From GCA-2728135 sp002728135 (lineage in GTDB: Bacteria > Pseudomonadota > Alphaproteobacteria > UBA828), in contig CAXEND010000010.1 in NCBI GenBank assembly GCA_963997635.1, positions 19,506 to 83,505 on the forward strand: a stretch of 64,000 nt of DNA, in the 5' to 3' direction. The position numbers and the translations under genes were made by a program. The notes beneath the pieces were generated by a model. It had not been told where the DNA came from, made no database searches, and saw only the letters and a program-made list of their open reading frames with translations. Shown one piece after another: positions 35,236 to 43,628 of this stretch (the stretch's first letter is position 1; each line of letters begins with the position of its first letter).

Positions 35236-36528
35236 TTATTGTCCTTCAAAGAAAGACGACCACGCAGGGTTGTCTGGTGGAAGAAACTGACGATTTGGAG
35301 CTTCTTTTCTCATGTCTACACCAATTTCTTTGAGGAAAGTTGGTTCTGTATAGCCTAAGTCTGTAAGAAGACTAAGAGTGTGATCTTCATTTACCATAAA
35401 CAGGTAAGAATGCATGGCTGCATGATGCTGATCTCCGTGCATTTTCCAAGGGCCACCAGGTGCTTCTGCAACTTCAATACCTGATTCAAGAGCATCTATT
35501 ACTGCTTCTGTTTCAGTTGTGCCAGCTTTAGCCCAAGCAGCTGCCATAGCTTTTACAGCTGTATAGCCGAAGCCAGCATGCTCATTTGCGTAAACCATAT
35601 CTGGGAACATCGCACGAAGTTTTTTGGTAAATGCAATGCTATTTGGGTGAGGAACATCCTCAATGAACCCTGGTGTAACGTACATATTTGCAAGCGAAGG
35701 TGCTGCGAAGCGCTTATGCTCATAGCCATCAGCTATAGTGACGTTTGACCATGTTGGAAGTGACATGCCAGCTGCTTGTGCTTGTGGGTAAAACTGAACT
35801 TGTTCGCCTCCGACAAGACAATGAACTTGAAAGTCAGGACCTATTGACTGAATTTTGGAAATAGTAGCTTGCCATTGAGAAACACCAAATGGGAAGTACT
35901 CTTCATATTCTATCTCTCCTCCATAAAGGTTTGCTGCAGTACGTGTCCAAGCACCGATTGCTCGACAAAAGTTATAATCTGCACCAATAAAAATCATACG
36001 AGGGCCAAGATTTTCAATCATCCATTTTAGAGCGGGTAGCACTTGCTGCTCAGGTGTTGGACCTGAGAAAAAGGAATAGTGATCAGCTATACCGCCTTCA
36101 CCCTGATTGTTATGCCAGTAAATAGTTTTATTTCTGACAACTTCTCTTCGTGCGGCTTCTCGTTCAGCACCTGTGTAAGCTGCCATAACAACGTCTGCCT
36201 CGTCATCAAAAATACATTTTTGAGCTAACTCTTGATAACGTTTTACTTGAGATTGTCCATCATATTGAACTAGCTTGACGGTTTTTGTCTTACCATCAAC
36301 AGTTATACCACCGGCATCATTAATTTCTTTAACAGCTAGTTTATAACCGTAGGTTTTAGGTGTTGCCATAATAGAAAAGTCACCAGACAAATCATCAATT
36401 GCACAAAGAACAATTTCTTCATCTGTTGCAGCTTTTGCTGTATTTACTCCAGGAACACTTACAGCAACAGCTGTAATAATCCCTAGGGCAGCAGCACCGG
36501 CAACGAAACGTAATAAAAACTTATTCAT
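35236..36528 (-). CDS. urtA: Urea (or short-chain amide) ABC transporter substrate-binding protein
   Basis: 430 residues. The signal peptide spans 1-33 with cleavage at AKA. The periplasmic binding domain begins with EIVLCAIDDLSGDFSIMATP, then KLAVKEINDAGGI, YTGAEREAARREV, SFFSGPTPEQQVLPALKWM and FIGADYNFCRAIGAW. This is the UrtA/AmiC/FmdD group that binds urea or small amides, rather than LivK. Divergence from the urease operon makes urea the best guess; formamide or acetamide remain possible. As first gene of the operon it is followed by hairpins, fitting the high expression of binding proteins. Confidence 0.87.
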   Translation of the reverse strand: MNKFLLRFVAGAAALGIITAVAVSVPGVNTAKAATDEEIVLCAIDDLSGDFSIMATPKTYGYKLAVKEINDAGGITVDGKTKTVKLVQYDGQSQVKRYQELAQKCIFDDEADVVMAAYTGAEREAARREVVRNKTIYWHNNQGEGGIADHYSFFSGPTPEQQVLPALKWMIENLGPRMIFIGADYNFCRAIGAWTRTAANLYGGEIEYEEYFPFGVSQWQATISKIQSIGPDFQVHCLVGGEQVQFYPQAQAAGMSLPTWSNVTIADGYEHKRFAAPSLANMYVTPGFIEDVPHPNSIAFTKKLRAMFPDMVYANEHAGFGYTAVKAMAAAWAKAGTTETEAVIDALESGIEVAEAPGGPWKMHGDQHHAAMHSYLFMVNEDHTLSLLTDLGYTEPTFLKEIGVDMRKEAPNRQFLPPDNPAWSSFFEGQ

Positions 36529-36624
36529 GCCATTTATCTCCCGAAATCATTATAGTTTTCAATAAATTTTATAATATTAAGTTAATTCAATTTTGTTGGT
36601 TGTAAATTACCTATATCGATTTAT

Positions 36625-36653
36625 TTGACATTAGCTTCTATTGTGGACATAGT
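36625..36653 (+). promoter_or_regulatory. Sigma-70 promoter for the urease operon
   Basis: A perfect TTGACA (36625-36630) and CATAGT (36648-36653) are separated by 17 bp. The transcript would start near 36660, leaving a leader of about 97 nt before ureA. No sigma-54 (GG-N10-GC) element was seen in the gap. Confidence 0.5.
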
Positions 36654-36697
36654 AAATACTTGTTATGAATATACACATTATAAAATTGTGAAATAAT

Positions 36698-36726
36698 AAT
36701 TTTTCATAGATTATTCTAGAAAAATT
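36698..36726. repeat. Inverted repeat in the ureA leader
   Basis: AATTTTTC (36698-36705) and GAAAAATT (36719-36726), a perfect 8-bp dyad with a 13-bp centre, 30 bp before the ureA start. It could be an operator or an RNA stem; in AT-rich DNA it may also be chance. Confidence 0.35.
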
Positions 36727-36756
36727 TTAAGATTTGGAATGTATGAGGTGTTGTAG

Positions 36757-37068
36757 ATGCATTTAACTGTACGCGAAGAAGAACGCATCCAACTTTGGGC
36801 CGCTGCAGAAATGGCGAGGCGAAGGCTAGATAGAGGTATTAAGCTTAATTATCCTGAAGCTGTGGCTCTCATATGTGATGAAATTCTTGAGCGAGCCAGA
36901 GAGGGAAGTATCCCAATGTTGCCCGATTTAATGGAGTACGGTGCAACAATCCTTAAAAGTAAAGACGTGATGGATGGTGTTCAGGGAATGATGAAAATTA
37001 TCCAAGTTGAAGCACTCTTTCCAGATGGCACAAAACTGGTCACAGTAACTAATCCCATTCGTGATTAA
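36757..37068 (+). CDS. ureA: Urease subunit gamma
   Basis: 103 residues, full length. Typical sequence: HLTVREEERIQLWAAAEMARRRLDRGIKLNYPEAVALI, then VMDGVQGMMKIIQVEALFPDGTKLVTV and NPIRD at the end. It forms the structural (gamma) part of the (alpha-beta-gamma)3 urease trimer in the cytoplasm. It is the first gene of ureABCEFGD, 18 bp before ureB. GAGGTG is seen 9 nt upstream of the ATG. Confidence 0.95.
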   Translation: MHLTVREEERIQLWAAAEMARRRLDRGIKLNYPEAVALICDEILERAREGSIPMLPDLMEYGATILKSKDVMDGVQGMMKIIQVEALFPDGTKLVTVTNPIRD

Positions 37069-37086
37069 CTCAGAGGACTAAATGTA

Positions 37087-37587
37087 ATGTCGCAAAAAAA
37101 ATGGTCCCCACCACCAATACCAAAATCAGTTGTTCCAGCTGAGGCTTTTGATGTGGGCGAACCCGAAAAGTGCGGGATGATAGAATTTGCAAAAGGTGAC
37201 ATAACAATTAATGAGGGGCGGGAAACAGCCACTTTGGTTATGGTAAATACTGGGGATAGACCAATACAAATTGGGGCTCATTATCACCTAGCTGAGTGTA
37301 ATAGAGCTATGGCATTTGATCGTGAAGCAGCTTTCGGCATGCACTTAGATATTGCAAGCGGATCAGCTATTCGCTTTGAACCAGGTCAAAGCCGGAAAGT
37401 GCAAGTTACTGAATTTGCTGGTCGCCAAGTCGCATACGGAATGAATAATATGACGAATGGCACGACGAGATCAGAAATAATTAAAGACCGAACCATGCGT
37501 CGCTTGCGAGAAGAAGGTTACTGCTTTGAGGGAGAAAGGTTTAAAGTGATTGAACCTGCAGACAAGCGGTTTGGAAATAAAAAATGA
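37087..37587 (+). CDS. ureB: Urease subunit beta, extended form
   Basis: 166 residues; the usual length is about 101-110. The core beta domain lies at about residues 30-125 with GDITINEGRETATLVMVNTGDRPIQIGAHYHLAECNRAMAFDREAAFGMHLDI and the C-terminal GMNNMTNG. About 30 extra residues precede it (proline-rich) and about 40 charged residues follow it (RSEIIKDRTMRRLREEGY). There is no cofactor contact in this subunit. The tails may alter subunit packing; this is inference. Confidence 0.92.
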   Translation: MSQKKWSPPPIPKSVVPAEAFDVGEPEKCGMIEFAKGDITINEGRETATLVMVNTGDRPIQIGAHYHLAECNRAMAFDREAAFGMHLDIASGSAIRFEPGQSRKVQVTEFAGRQVAYGMNNMTNGTTRSEIIKDRTMRRLREEGYCFEGERFKVIEPADKRFGNKK

Positions 37588-37650
37588 ACAACTTTAATAG
37601 GTTGTTTTCTGCGAATTCGATATTGATTAACGCCCGAGGAAACTTCGATT

Positions 37651-39360
37651 ATGAGTATTGATATCAAGCGTCCAGATTATGCAGCACAATACGGCCCAAC
37701 TACGGGCGATAAAATTCATTTGGCTGACACAGGATTAGTTGCTGAAATCGAACACGATTATACTACTTATGGTGATGAGCTTGTATTTGGCGGAGGCAAG
37801 ACCATTCGAGATGGTATGGGTCAAGCATCAAAATGGAAACAAAGCGATGGTGCTTTGGATATGGTAGTGACTAATGCCATAATTATAGACCCTATTCTTG
37901 GAGTAGTAAAAGGTGATATAGGCATACTAAATGGAAAAATAGTCGGGGTAGGTAAATCTGGTAATCCAGATACTATGAATATAACACCGGGTCTTATTGT
38001 CTCTCCAAATACAGATATCCTCTCTGTGGAAGGAATGATTGTAACGCCAGGTCTTTTGGATATTCATCCACATTTTGATTCTGTTCAACAGCTTTATGAA
38101 TATCAAAATGCAGGTGTTACAACAGTTATTGGTGGAGGGTCAGGTCCAAAAACTGTAGGTATCGAATGTCCTGGGGTATTTAATCTTCACAGAATGCTGG
38201 AGGCAATGGCTGATATACCTCTAAATTTTGGAAATTTTGGAAAAGGTAATGCCGCGACAAAGGGTTCATTGATCGAACAAATCTTGGCTGGTGCAACAGG
38301 TTTAAAAATACATGAAGACTGGTCTTCTTCGCCTGCTGCAATAGAAACAACTATGGATTTGGCCGATGAATACGATTTCCAAGTTCAGATACATGCCGAT
38401 ACATTAAATGAAACGGGTTATTACGAAGACACTGTTGCGGCAATTAATGGAAGAGTAATGCATATCTACCACGCTGAGGGTGCAGGTGGTGGAAACGCTC
38501 CAGATATTATGCGATGTGCAAGTGAACCTAATCTCCTTCCAAGTTCTACAAATCCGACTAATCCCTTCTCAATAAATACATATGATGAAGAGATTGATAT
38601 GTTAATAACCTGCCATAACTTAAATAAAGAAGTGCCAACGGATATAGCCTTTATTCAAGGAAGAGCCAGAGCAGAGACAATGCGAGCTGAAGATGTACTT
38701 CATGACCTTGGGGCAATCAGTATGATTGGTTCAGATAGTCAGGGAGTAGGCCGGGCAGCTGAGAGTGCTCAACGATCTTTCCAACTGGCAGCAGTCAATA
38801 AAGTCAGATTTGGTCGCCTTGCAGAGGATGGTAAGGCTAATGATAATTTCAGAATAAAGCGTTATTTGGCAAAAGTTACGATAAACTCAGCAATTACTTT
38901 TGGGGTTGATTCATATGTTGGGTCAATTACACCAGGAAAACTTGCTGATTTAGTGTTTTGGCGCCCAGAGTTTTTTATCGCTAAACCTGAAGTCACTTTA
39001 AAAGGAGGATTTATTTCACATTCTGTGATGGGTGATCCTGCAGGATCGCTTATGACTGGCCAACCACTAAAATATAGGCCACAATATGGATCACTTGGTG
39101 CCAATCCACAAAGAACAAGTTACTCTTTTGTCACTAAAGCTGCTATAGAGGATGGTCTTGAAGATAAGCTTCTTAGTCACCAGACATTAGTCCCTATAAC
39201 CCGTTGTCGAACAATATCAAAACGTGACATGATTCATAACAATGCTATGCCCGATATTCAGATAGATCCTGAAACATACAATGTGTATGTAGATGGAGAA
39301 CGTGCAACTGTAGAGCCAGCAAAAACGCTCCCGTTGGGTCAGCTATTTTATTTCCGGTAA
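37651..39360 (+). CDS. ureC: Urease subunit alpha, divergent
   Basis: 569 residues, the catalytic subunit hydrolysing urea to ammonia and carbamate. By comparison with Klebsiella urease from memory, the two nickel ions are bound by H139, H141 (DIHPHFDS), carbamylated K219 (GLKIHEDW), H248 (QIHADTLNE), H274 (YHAEGAGGG) and D362 (GSDSQ). The flap C321-H322 and R338 are also present. So the active site looks complete. Second-shell positions are unusual: HPHFDSVQQ instead of HIHWICPQQ, N323 in place of the flap His, GGGNAPD for GGGHAPD, and a changed loop after GGGSGP. A working but divergent urease is the best reading. Confidence 0.93.
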   Translation: MSIDIKRPDYAAQYGPTTGDKIHLADTGLVAEIEHDYTTYGDELVFGGGKTIRDGMGQASKWKQSDGALDMVVTNAIIIDPILGVVKGDIGILNGKIVGVGKSGNPDTMNITPGLIVSPNTDILSVEGMIVTPGLLDIHPHFDSVQQLYEYQNAGVTTVIGGGSGPKTVGIECPGVFNLHRMLEAMADIPLNFGNFGKGNAATKGSLIEQILAGATGLKIHEDWSSSPAAIETTMDLADEYDFQVQIHADTLNETGYYEDTVAAINGRVMHIYHAEGAGGGNAPDIMRCASEPNLLPSSTNPTNPFSINTYDEEIDMLITCHNLNKEVPTDIAFIQGRARAETMRAEDVLHDLGAISMIGSDSQGVGRAAESAQRSFQLAAVNKVRFGRLAEDGKANDNFRIKRYLAKVTINSAITFGVDSYVGSITPGKLADLVFWRPEFFIAKPEVTLKGGFISHSVMGDPAGSLMTGQPLKYRPQYGSLGANPQRTSYSFVTKAAIEDGLEDKLLSHQTLVPITRCRTISKRDMIHNNAMPDIQIDPETYNVYVDGERATVEPAKTLPLGQLFYFR

Positions 39361-39385
39361 GAGTTTTAGTTAATACTTATTTATT

Positions 39386-39844
39386 ATGGACGTGATTACT
39401 GAAATAGTGGGAAATATTAACCAGTTTGGTGATAATACATTCCAGAAGGATCCTGTACTACTAACATCTGATCAACGTACTAGTCCTCATATGATGATAT
39501 CCAGCGAAGAGGGAAGAAATCTTAGAATATCCTTACCTAGGGGGGAAGAACTTGATGACGGTGATATTTTATTAATTGATGCAAAAGTTTTAGTTATAGT
39601 TAATGCAGCACCAGAGAATCTATTTATAGTTCAGCCAAACTCTTCTATTGATTGGGCAATTGCCGGTTTTCAGCTTGGAAACTTACACAGGCCAGTAAGG
39701 TTCACAGGTGATGCAATGCTAACTCCTGTTGATCCTATGGTTGCTGATATTCTGTCAAAGCTTGATATAAGCTATTCTCAGAAGAAAATTCCTTTCTCCG
39801 GTAGGAGGGTAGGTGCGTGGGGTGTTCATTCCCATGAGCATTGA
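39386..39844 (+). CDS. ureE: Urease accessory protein UreE
   Basis: 152 residues. UreE delivers nickel to the urease assembly complex. The N-terminal peptide-binding domain and the metal-binding domain with GNLHRPVRF (the conserved His of the dimer nickel site) are present. The C-terminus ends VHSHEH, a short remnant of the histidine-rich tail found in some homologues. It begins 25 bp after ureC, and its last 11 bp overlap ureF. Confidence 0.9.
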   Translation: MDVITEIVGNINQFGDNTFQKDPVLLTSDQRTSPHMMISSEEGRNLRISLPRGEELDDGDILLIDAKVLVIVNAAPENLFIVQPNSSIDWAIAGFQLGNLHRPVRFTGDAMLTPVDPMVADILSKLDISYSQKKIPFSGRRVGAWGVHSHEH

Positions 39845-40550
39845 TATAAAACCATCACACTCATCCAATTCTGCTATTCTTAATCTGTTGCAGATTGCTA
39901 ATTCGTCATTTCCAACTGGTGCTTTTAACCATTCATATGGTTTTGAAACGCTTATCAACGATGGCTCTATTCATGATGCAAGTTCTTTTGGAGAACACTG
40001 TTTTGATTGGCTAATTTATGGCATGGCAAAATCAGATGGTGCTGGAATGGCATTATCGCATCGTGCAACGATTCAGAACAATTTGGAAGAACTAATATAT
40101 TTAGATGAGCAGGTTGGAGCTCTTAAAACTGCAAGAGAAATTAGGGAGGCTTCAGTGAAGACAGGTTTGGCAATGCTTTCTAGCCTTCAGGACATCTTTA
40201 AACTTAATGCTTTAGTGCCGTATGCCGAGGCTATTAAAAAGCAGGCTTGTAGTGGACATCAAGCAGTTGTCTTTGGTATTGGGTCAGCTGCCTTAGACAT
40301 AAATGAATATGACAGTGTACTGGCATTCTTACAGTCTAGTTTTTCAAATTTGATCGGTGTTGGTTCACGTATAATTCCATTAGGACAAGTTGAAAGCCAA
40401 AACCTTATTCGTCAAGCAGCTCCAATGTTTATAGAAGCCGCAGAAATAGCAATGGCCACAAATAGAGAAAATCTCAGCTCTTCAACGTTTGGTTTAGATT
40501 TGGCAGCGATGGAACATGAGAGGCTCTATTCTCGTCTTTGCATGTCATAA
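39834..40550 (+). CDS. ureF: Urease accessory protein UreF
   Basis: 238 residues from ATG 39834 (MSIDIKPSH); a start at 39813 would overlap ureE by more. All-helical protein with FPTGAFNHSYGFETLINDG near the N-terminus and the conserved C-terminal VGSRIIPLGQ. UreF joins UreD and UreG in the complex that activates urease and acts as a GTPase checkpoint. ureG follows after 37 bp. Confidence 0.92.
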   Translation: MSIDIKPSHSSNSAILNLLQIANSSFPTGAFNHSYGFETLINDGSIHDASSFGEHCFDWLIYGMAKSDGAGMALSHRATIQNNLEELIYLDEQVGALKTAREIREASVKTGLAMLSSLQDIFKLNALVPYAEAIKKQACSGHQAVVFGIGSAALDINEYDSVLAFLQSSFSNLIGVGSRIIPLGQVESQNLIRQAAPMFIEAAEIAMATNRENLSSSTFGLDLAAMEHERLYSRLCMS

Positions 40551-40587
40551 TAAAGGCATAAAATGATTAAAATTTTAGGAGATAGTA

Positions 40588-41223
40588 ATGCGCAGACCAG
40601 TCAGAATTGGAATAGGCGGCCCTGTAGGTTCGGGTAAAACAGCACTATTAGTAGCTCTATGCAATGTTATGCGTAAGAAGCATTCAGTTGCAGCTATAAC
40701 TAATGATATTTTCACAAAAGAAGATGCAGAATTTGTATCACGAAGTGGTGCTATTGATCCTGAGAGAGTCATAGGTGTTGAAACTGGAGGTTGTCCACAT
40801 ACCGCAATAAGAGAAGATGTTTCTATGAATTCTCATGCTATTGAAGAAGTATCAAAACGTTTTCCAGATTTAGATATCGTTTTCCTAGAAAGCGGAGGTG
40901 ATAATCTTGCTGCAACCTTTAGCCCTGAGCTTGTGGACAGTCATATTTACGTTATAGACGTTGCTGAAGGCGATAAGATTCCCAGAAAGGGAGGCCCTGG
41001 TATAACTAAATCTCCATTGTTAGTAATCAATAAAATCGACTTAGCACCTCATGTAGGTGCAGATCTCTCAGTTATGGATAGAGACTCAAAAAAAATGAGG
41101 GGAGAAAGGCCATTTTATTTTACTAATATGCGTGATGTTGAAGGTTTGGATAAGGTTATAAATTGGATTGAAACACAGGTTTTATTCCTTAATCCTGAAG
41201 AAGAGGTGGCTGATGCTACTTGA
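40588..41223 (+). CDS. ureG: Urease accessory GTPase UreG
   Basis: 211 residues. P-loop GGPVGSGKT (10-18), the nickel-binding Cys-Pro-His in GGCPHTAIRED, FLESGGDNLAATFSPEL, and the guanine-specificity motif NKID. UreG couples GTP hydrolysis to nickel insertion. The end overlaps the ureD start by 11 bp. TTAGGAG lies upstream of ATG 40588. Confidence 0.96.
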   Translation: MRRPVRIGIGGPVGSGKTALLVALCNVMRKKHSVAAITNDIFTKEDAEFVSRSGAIDPERVIGVETGGCPHTAIREDVSMNSHAIEEVSKRFPDLDIVFLESGGDNLAATFSPELVDSHIYVIDVAEGDKIPRKGGPGITKSPLLVINKIDLAPHVGADLSVMDRDSKKMRGERPFYFTNMRDVEGLDKVINWIETQVLFLNPEEEVADAT

Positions 41224-42076
41224 TCCCCTTCAGCCCGACCCAGATTGGATTGTCGGTAAATACGCACTAATGAATGTAGAAGCATCCGTTCATGGAGATA
41301 AAACCAAGATCCGACCGGTATGCTGGAGAATTCCATATCAATGGCAGGGTACTCATTATCAAAATCATGATGACCAACCCTATATGTTATTAGTAAATAG
41401 TAGTGGAGGTTTTGTTGAGGGAGACGTTTCTCAGTTTCATGCGAAAATAGAAGAAGGTGCAAGATGCTTATTCACCACAACCGCCTCTAGTAAGTTTTAT
41501 AAATGTCTAGATGGAAAGGTTTCGCGAGAAATAGTTGATATAGTGGCTGACAAAAATAGTTTGGTTGAATATCTTCCAGATGAAGCAATACCGTTTGAAA
41601 GAAGCAAGGTTCAAAGAATAAATCGTATATCTTTACACCGTACCTCAAGATTATTTGCTACAGATATGATCTCGGCAGGTCGCATACATTTTGGTGATGG
41701 AGAAATCTTTAAATTTGATAGTCTTACTAGTGAATTCCAAGTTTCTATTGACGGTAGAACAGTTATTTTAGATCGGATAGATCTTCCTACTTTACAAGAT
41801 GTCCGAGCACTTTCTAGATTATGGTGTGGTTACTTGCATATGGCTACAGTATTTTCTTATGCCCATGATCTATCTTCTGGTGTTGAAGATAAAATTTTTG
41901 AATTAGGAAAAAAATTAGAGAACAGCAAAATAGCTGTAAGTCGTATTGATAATTTTATTACCGTAAGGATTTTATCAAAAGAAACATGGCAAGCTCATGA
42001 AGTTTTATATTCTATTTGGGAAATACTAAGGCCAGAAATTGCATATAAAGAAGCCTCGCCAATCATGAAGTGTTAA
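41213..42076 (+). CDS. ureD: Urease accessory protein UreD
   Basis: 287 residues from ATG 41213, with GAGG 8 nt upstream inside the end of ureG; an upstream in-frame start at 41168 would overlap ureG by 56 bp. Family features are YMLLVNSSGGFVEGDV, TTTASSKFYKC, VEYLPDEAIPFERS and SAGRIHFGDGE. UreD is the scaffold that carries nickel through a tunnel to apo-urease. Its place at the end of the operon, not in front of ureA, is less common. Confidence 0.9.
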   Translation: MLLDPLQPDPDWIVGKYALMNVEASVHGDKTKIRPVCWRIPYQWQGTHYQNHDDQPYMLLVNSSGGFVEGDVSQFHAKIEEGARCLFTTTASSKFYKCLDGKVSREIVDIVADKNSLVEYLPDEAIPFERSKVQRINRISLHRTSRLFATDMISAGRIHFGDGEIFKFDSLTSEFQVSIDGRTVILDRIDLPTLQDVRALSRLWCGYLHMATVFSYAHDLSSGVEDKIFELGKKLENSKIAVSRIDNFITVRILSKETWQAHEVLYSIWEILRPEIAYKEASPIMKC

Positions 42077-42320
42077 TGTTCCTAGTTCATAAACAAGTTT
42101 ACATACATCTATGTAAGCAATAGTAGGTTAATAAGTCATAACAAAGCCGTACTTTGCCCAGCTCGTAGATTATTTTCTTATAAGTAATACTTCAAACATT
42201 TCAGGAAAATATATGAGCTTCACTAATTGTAAGTGACTTTAAATTAGTGTCACAAATCTAAATTTTTACGCCAAATTTTAGAGCTAAATTCAGAGATGTT
42301 AAGAATTTTCAAATAATGAT
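42077..42320. other. Intergenic, no gene; small inverted repeats
   Basis: Between ureD and the Fur-controlled gene. TTACATA and TATGTAA (42099-42116) form a 7-bp stem with a 4-nt loop but lack a T-run. Further on, CACTAATT/AATTAGTG (42221-42249) and GTGAC/GTCAC (42233-42252) overlap and could compete as alternative stems. No coding frame is seen. Confidence 0.35.
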
Positions 42321-42349
42321 TTGAAAAATATAAGAATTTTTATTATTAT
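42321..42349 (+). promoter_or_regulatory. Promoter of the Fur-controlled pair
   Basis: TTGAAA (42321-42326) and TATTAT (42344-42349) are spaced 17 bp apart. The predicted transcription start (about 42356) falls inside the Fur box, the usual layout for repression. Confidence 0.5.
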
Positions 42350-42353
42350 TATT

Positions 42354-42372
42354 GAGAATGATTATCATTCGC
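42354..42372 (+). promoter_or_regulatory. Fur-type iron box
   Basis: GAGAATGATTATCATTCGC matches 15 of 19 positions of the Fur consensus GATAATGATAATCATTATC. It lies immediately downstream of the -10 and 47 bp before the first gene. Fur or its manganese-sensing relative Mur could bind; sequence alone does not separate them. Confidence 0.75.
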
Positions 42373-42418
42373 ATTAGTATTATTTCTACTTCATAAAATA
42401 ATAAACAAAGGTTCAATC

Positions 42419-42919
42419 GTGAAATCTACATTAAAATTCTTAGATTTAGAATTTCCGGAACAGCTTATTGTTTGGGCAATGAGGGTTTGGACACGGATAG
42501 GTGATGAAGAAGCAAGTCTCCATTATATTTTGCGTGATGGTCTTTCCAAAGCTGGTGCAACCAATGCTTATATAGACTTTGATAGTACAATGACAATTTT
42601 GAACGAAACATCATTGTTGCCTTATCGTACTGGTTGTCCAGATGGTTGCTGTGAAAATTTCCAACACTTGTGTGCTATAGAGAAAATTTTCCTTATGACT
42701 GTTTCTCGGTTGCAATCATCTAGCTCTATTAGAGTTTTTCATACTAACCTTAATAGGTTTATTACTCAAAAAGGAATGCACTTGGTCGATGAACCGATCA
42801 AGCAGCTGGCTGATTCATTGTATAAATCAAATATTAGGTTACCTATTCAAGATTGGGATCTAGAGTTTGATATAGAATATTCAGGTGAAAATATGCCCCA
42901 ACATAGAACTTTTCATTAA
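42419..42919 (+). CDS. Unknown Cys-rich protein under Fur control
   Basis: 166 residues from GTG 42419, with AAAGG about 10 nt upstream. I do not recognise it with confidence. The N-terminal half is mixed helix (FPEQLIVWAMRVWTRIGDE); then comes CPDGCCENFQHLC with four cysteines (C73, C77, C78, C85) that could hold a metal or Fe-S cluster. The rest is helical with no signal peptide. It vaguely recalls a family of alphaproteobacterial proteins of about 150 residues with a CPRCP motif, which is only an impression. The Fur box and the peroxiredoxin 34 bp downstream point to iron or oxidative-stress physiology. Confidence 0.7.
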   Translation: MKSTLKFLDLEFPEQLIVWAMRVWTRIGDEEASLHYILRDGLSKAGATNAYIDFDSTMTILNETSLLPYRTGCPDGCCENFQHLCAIEKIFLMTVSRLQSSSSIRVFHTNLNRFITQKGMHLVDEPIKQLADSLYKSNIRLPIQDWDLEFDIEYSGENMPQHRTFH

Positions 42920-42953
42920 ATTATTATGATAAATCATCAGAAAGGATAAATTC

Positions 42954-43466
42954 ATGAGTCCGTTAGATCACAGAAAAATAGGTAATAGAGTCCCTGATGT
43001 TGAATTTCCGGTCAGGGAAAATGATGAGTGGCGCAAAATTACCAGTAATGAAATCTTTGATAAAAAAAACGTTGTAATTTTTGCTTTACCTGGGGCATTT
43101 ACTCCAACATGTTCTTCCAGTCACCTTCCTGGTTACTCCGCACATGCTAATGAAATCAGGGCTACTGGCATTGACTCAATTTATTGTCTTTCAGTAAATG
43201 ATTGGTTTGTTATGCAAGCTTGGAAAGATAATTTAAGCGTGGGAGAAGAAATAACAATGTTGCCAGATGGTAATATGGATTTTACTAAAGATATGGGAAT
43301 GTTGTTAGATAAAAGGCATTTAGGTTTTGGCCCACGATCTTGGAGATACTCAATGGTTGTAAGAGATTGGAGTATAGACAAATTATTTGTGGAAGATTTT
43401 GCAGATGACGGTGATCCTTTTGCTGTTAGCGGTGCCCCAAATATGTTGCAAAACTTGATTTCTTAA
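42954..43466 (+). CDS. Peroxiredoxin, Prx5 family
   Basis: 170 residues. The peroxidatic cysteine is C53 in PGAFTPTC, the Prx5 signature. The partner motif is GFGPRSWRYSMVV. The final stretch GAPNMLQNL fits the family. It reduces hydroperoxides using glutathione/glutaredoxin or thioredoxin. No fused glutaredoxin domain is present. It lies 34 bp behind the Cys-rich gene, so it should share the Fur-controlled promoter. AAAGGA precedes the ATG. Confidence 0.9.
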   Translation: MSPLDHRKIGNRVPDVEFPVRENDEWRKITSNEIFDKKNVVIFALPGAFTPTCSSSHLPGYSAHANEIRATGIDSIYCLSVNDWFVMQAWKDNLSVGEEITMLPDGNMDFTKDMGMLLDKRHLGFGPRSWRYSMVVRDWSIDKLFVEDFADDGDPFAVSGAPNMLQNLIS

Positions 43467-43475
43467 AAATTTATT

Positions 43476-43583
43476 ATGTCTCATAATTTTACAAGAATAG
43501 TGTTGGTAGCCATAGATGAAATTTTTGACTATGGAGCTTATAGAAGACTAATTAATGACAAGGATTCTGAACCTAGAACATAA
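43476..43583 (+). CDS. Possible 35-residue small protein
   Basis: ATG 43476 to TAA 43583, beginning 9 bp after the Prx5 stop. The sequence starts MSHNFTRIVLVAIDEIFDYG and continues AYRRLINDKDSEPRT. Composition is protein-like and it sits before the hairpin that could end this transcript. No convincing ribosome-binding site is seen (AAAAATTT), and no family is recognised. It may be real or chance. Confidence 0.25.
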   Translation: MSHNFTRIVLVAIDEIFDYGAYRRLINDKDSEPRT

Positions 43584-43628
43584 AAACATATAAGATTAAT
43601 TAATATGATTCTTTTAACAGAATTTTAT

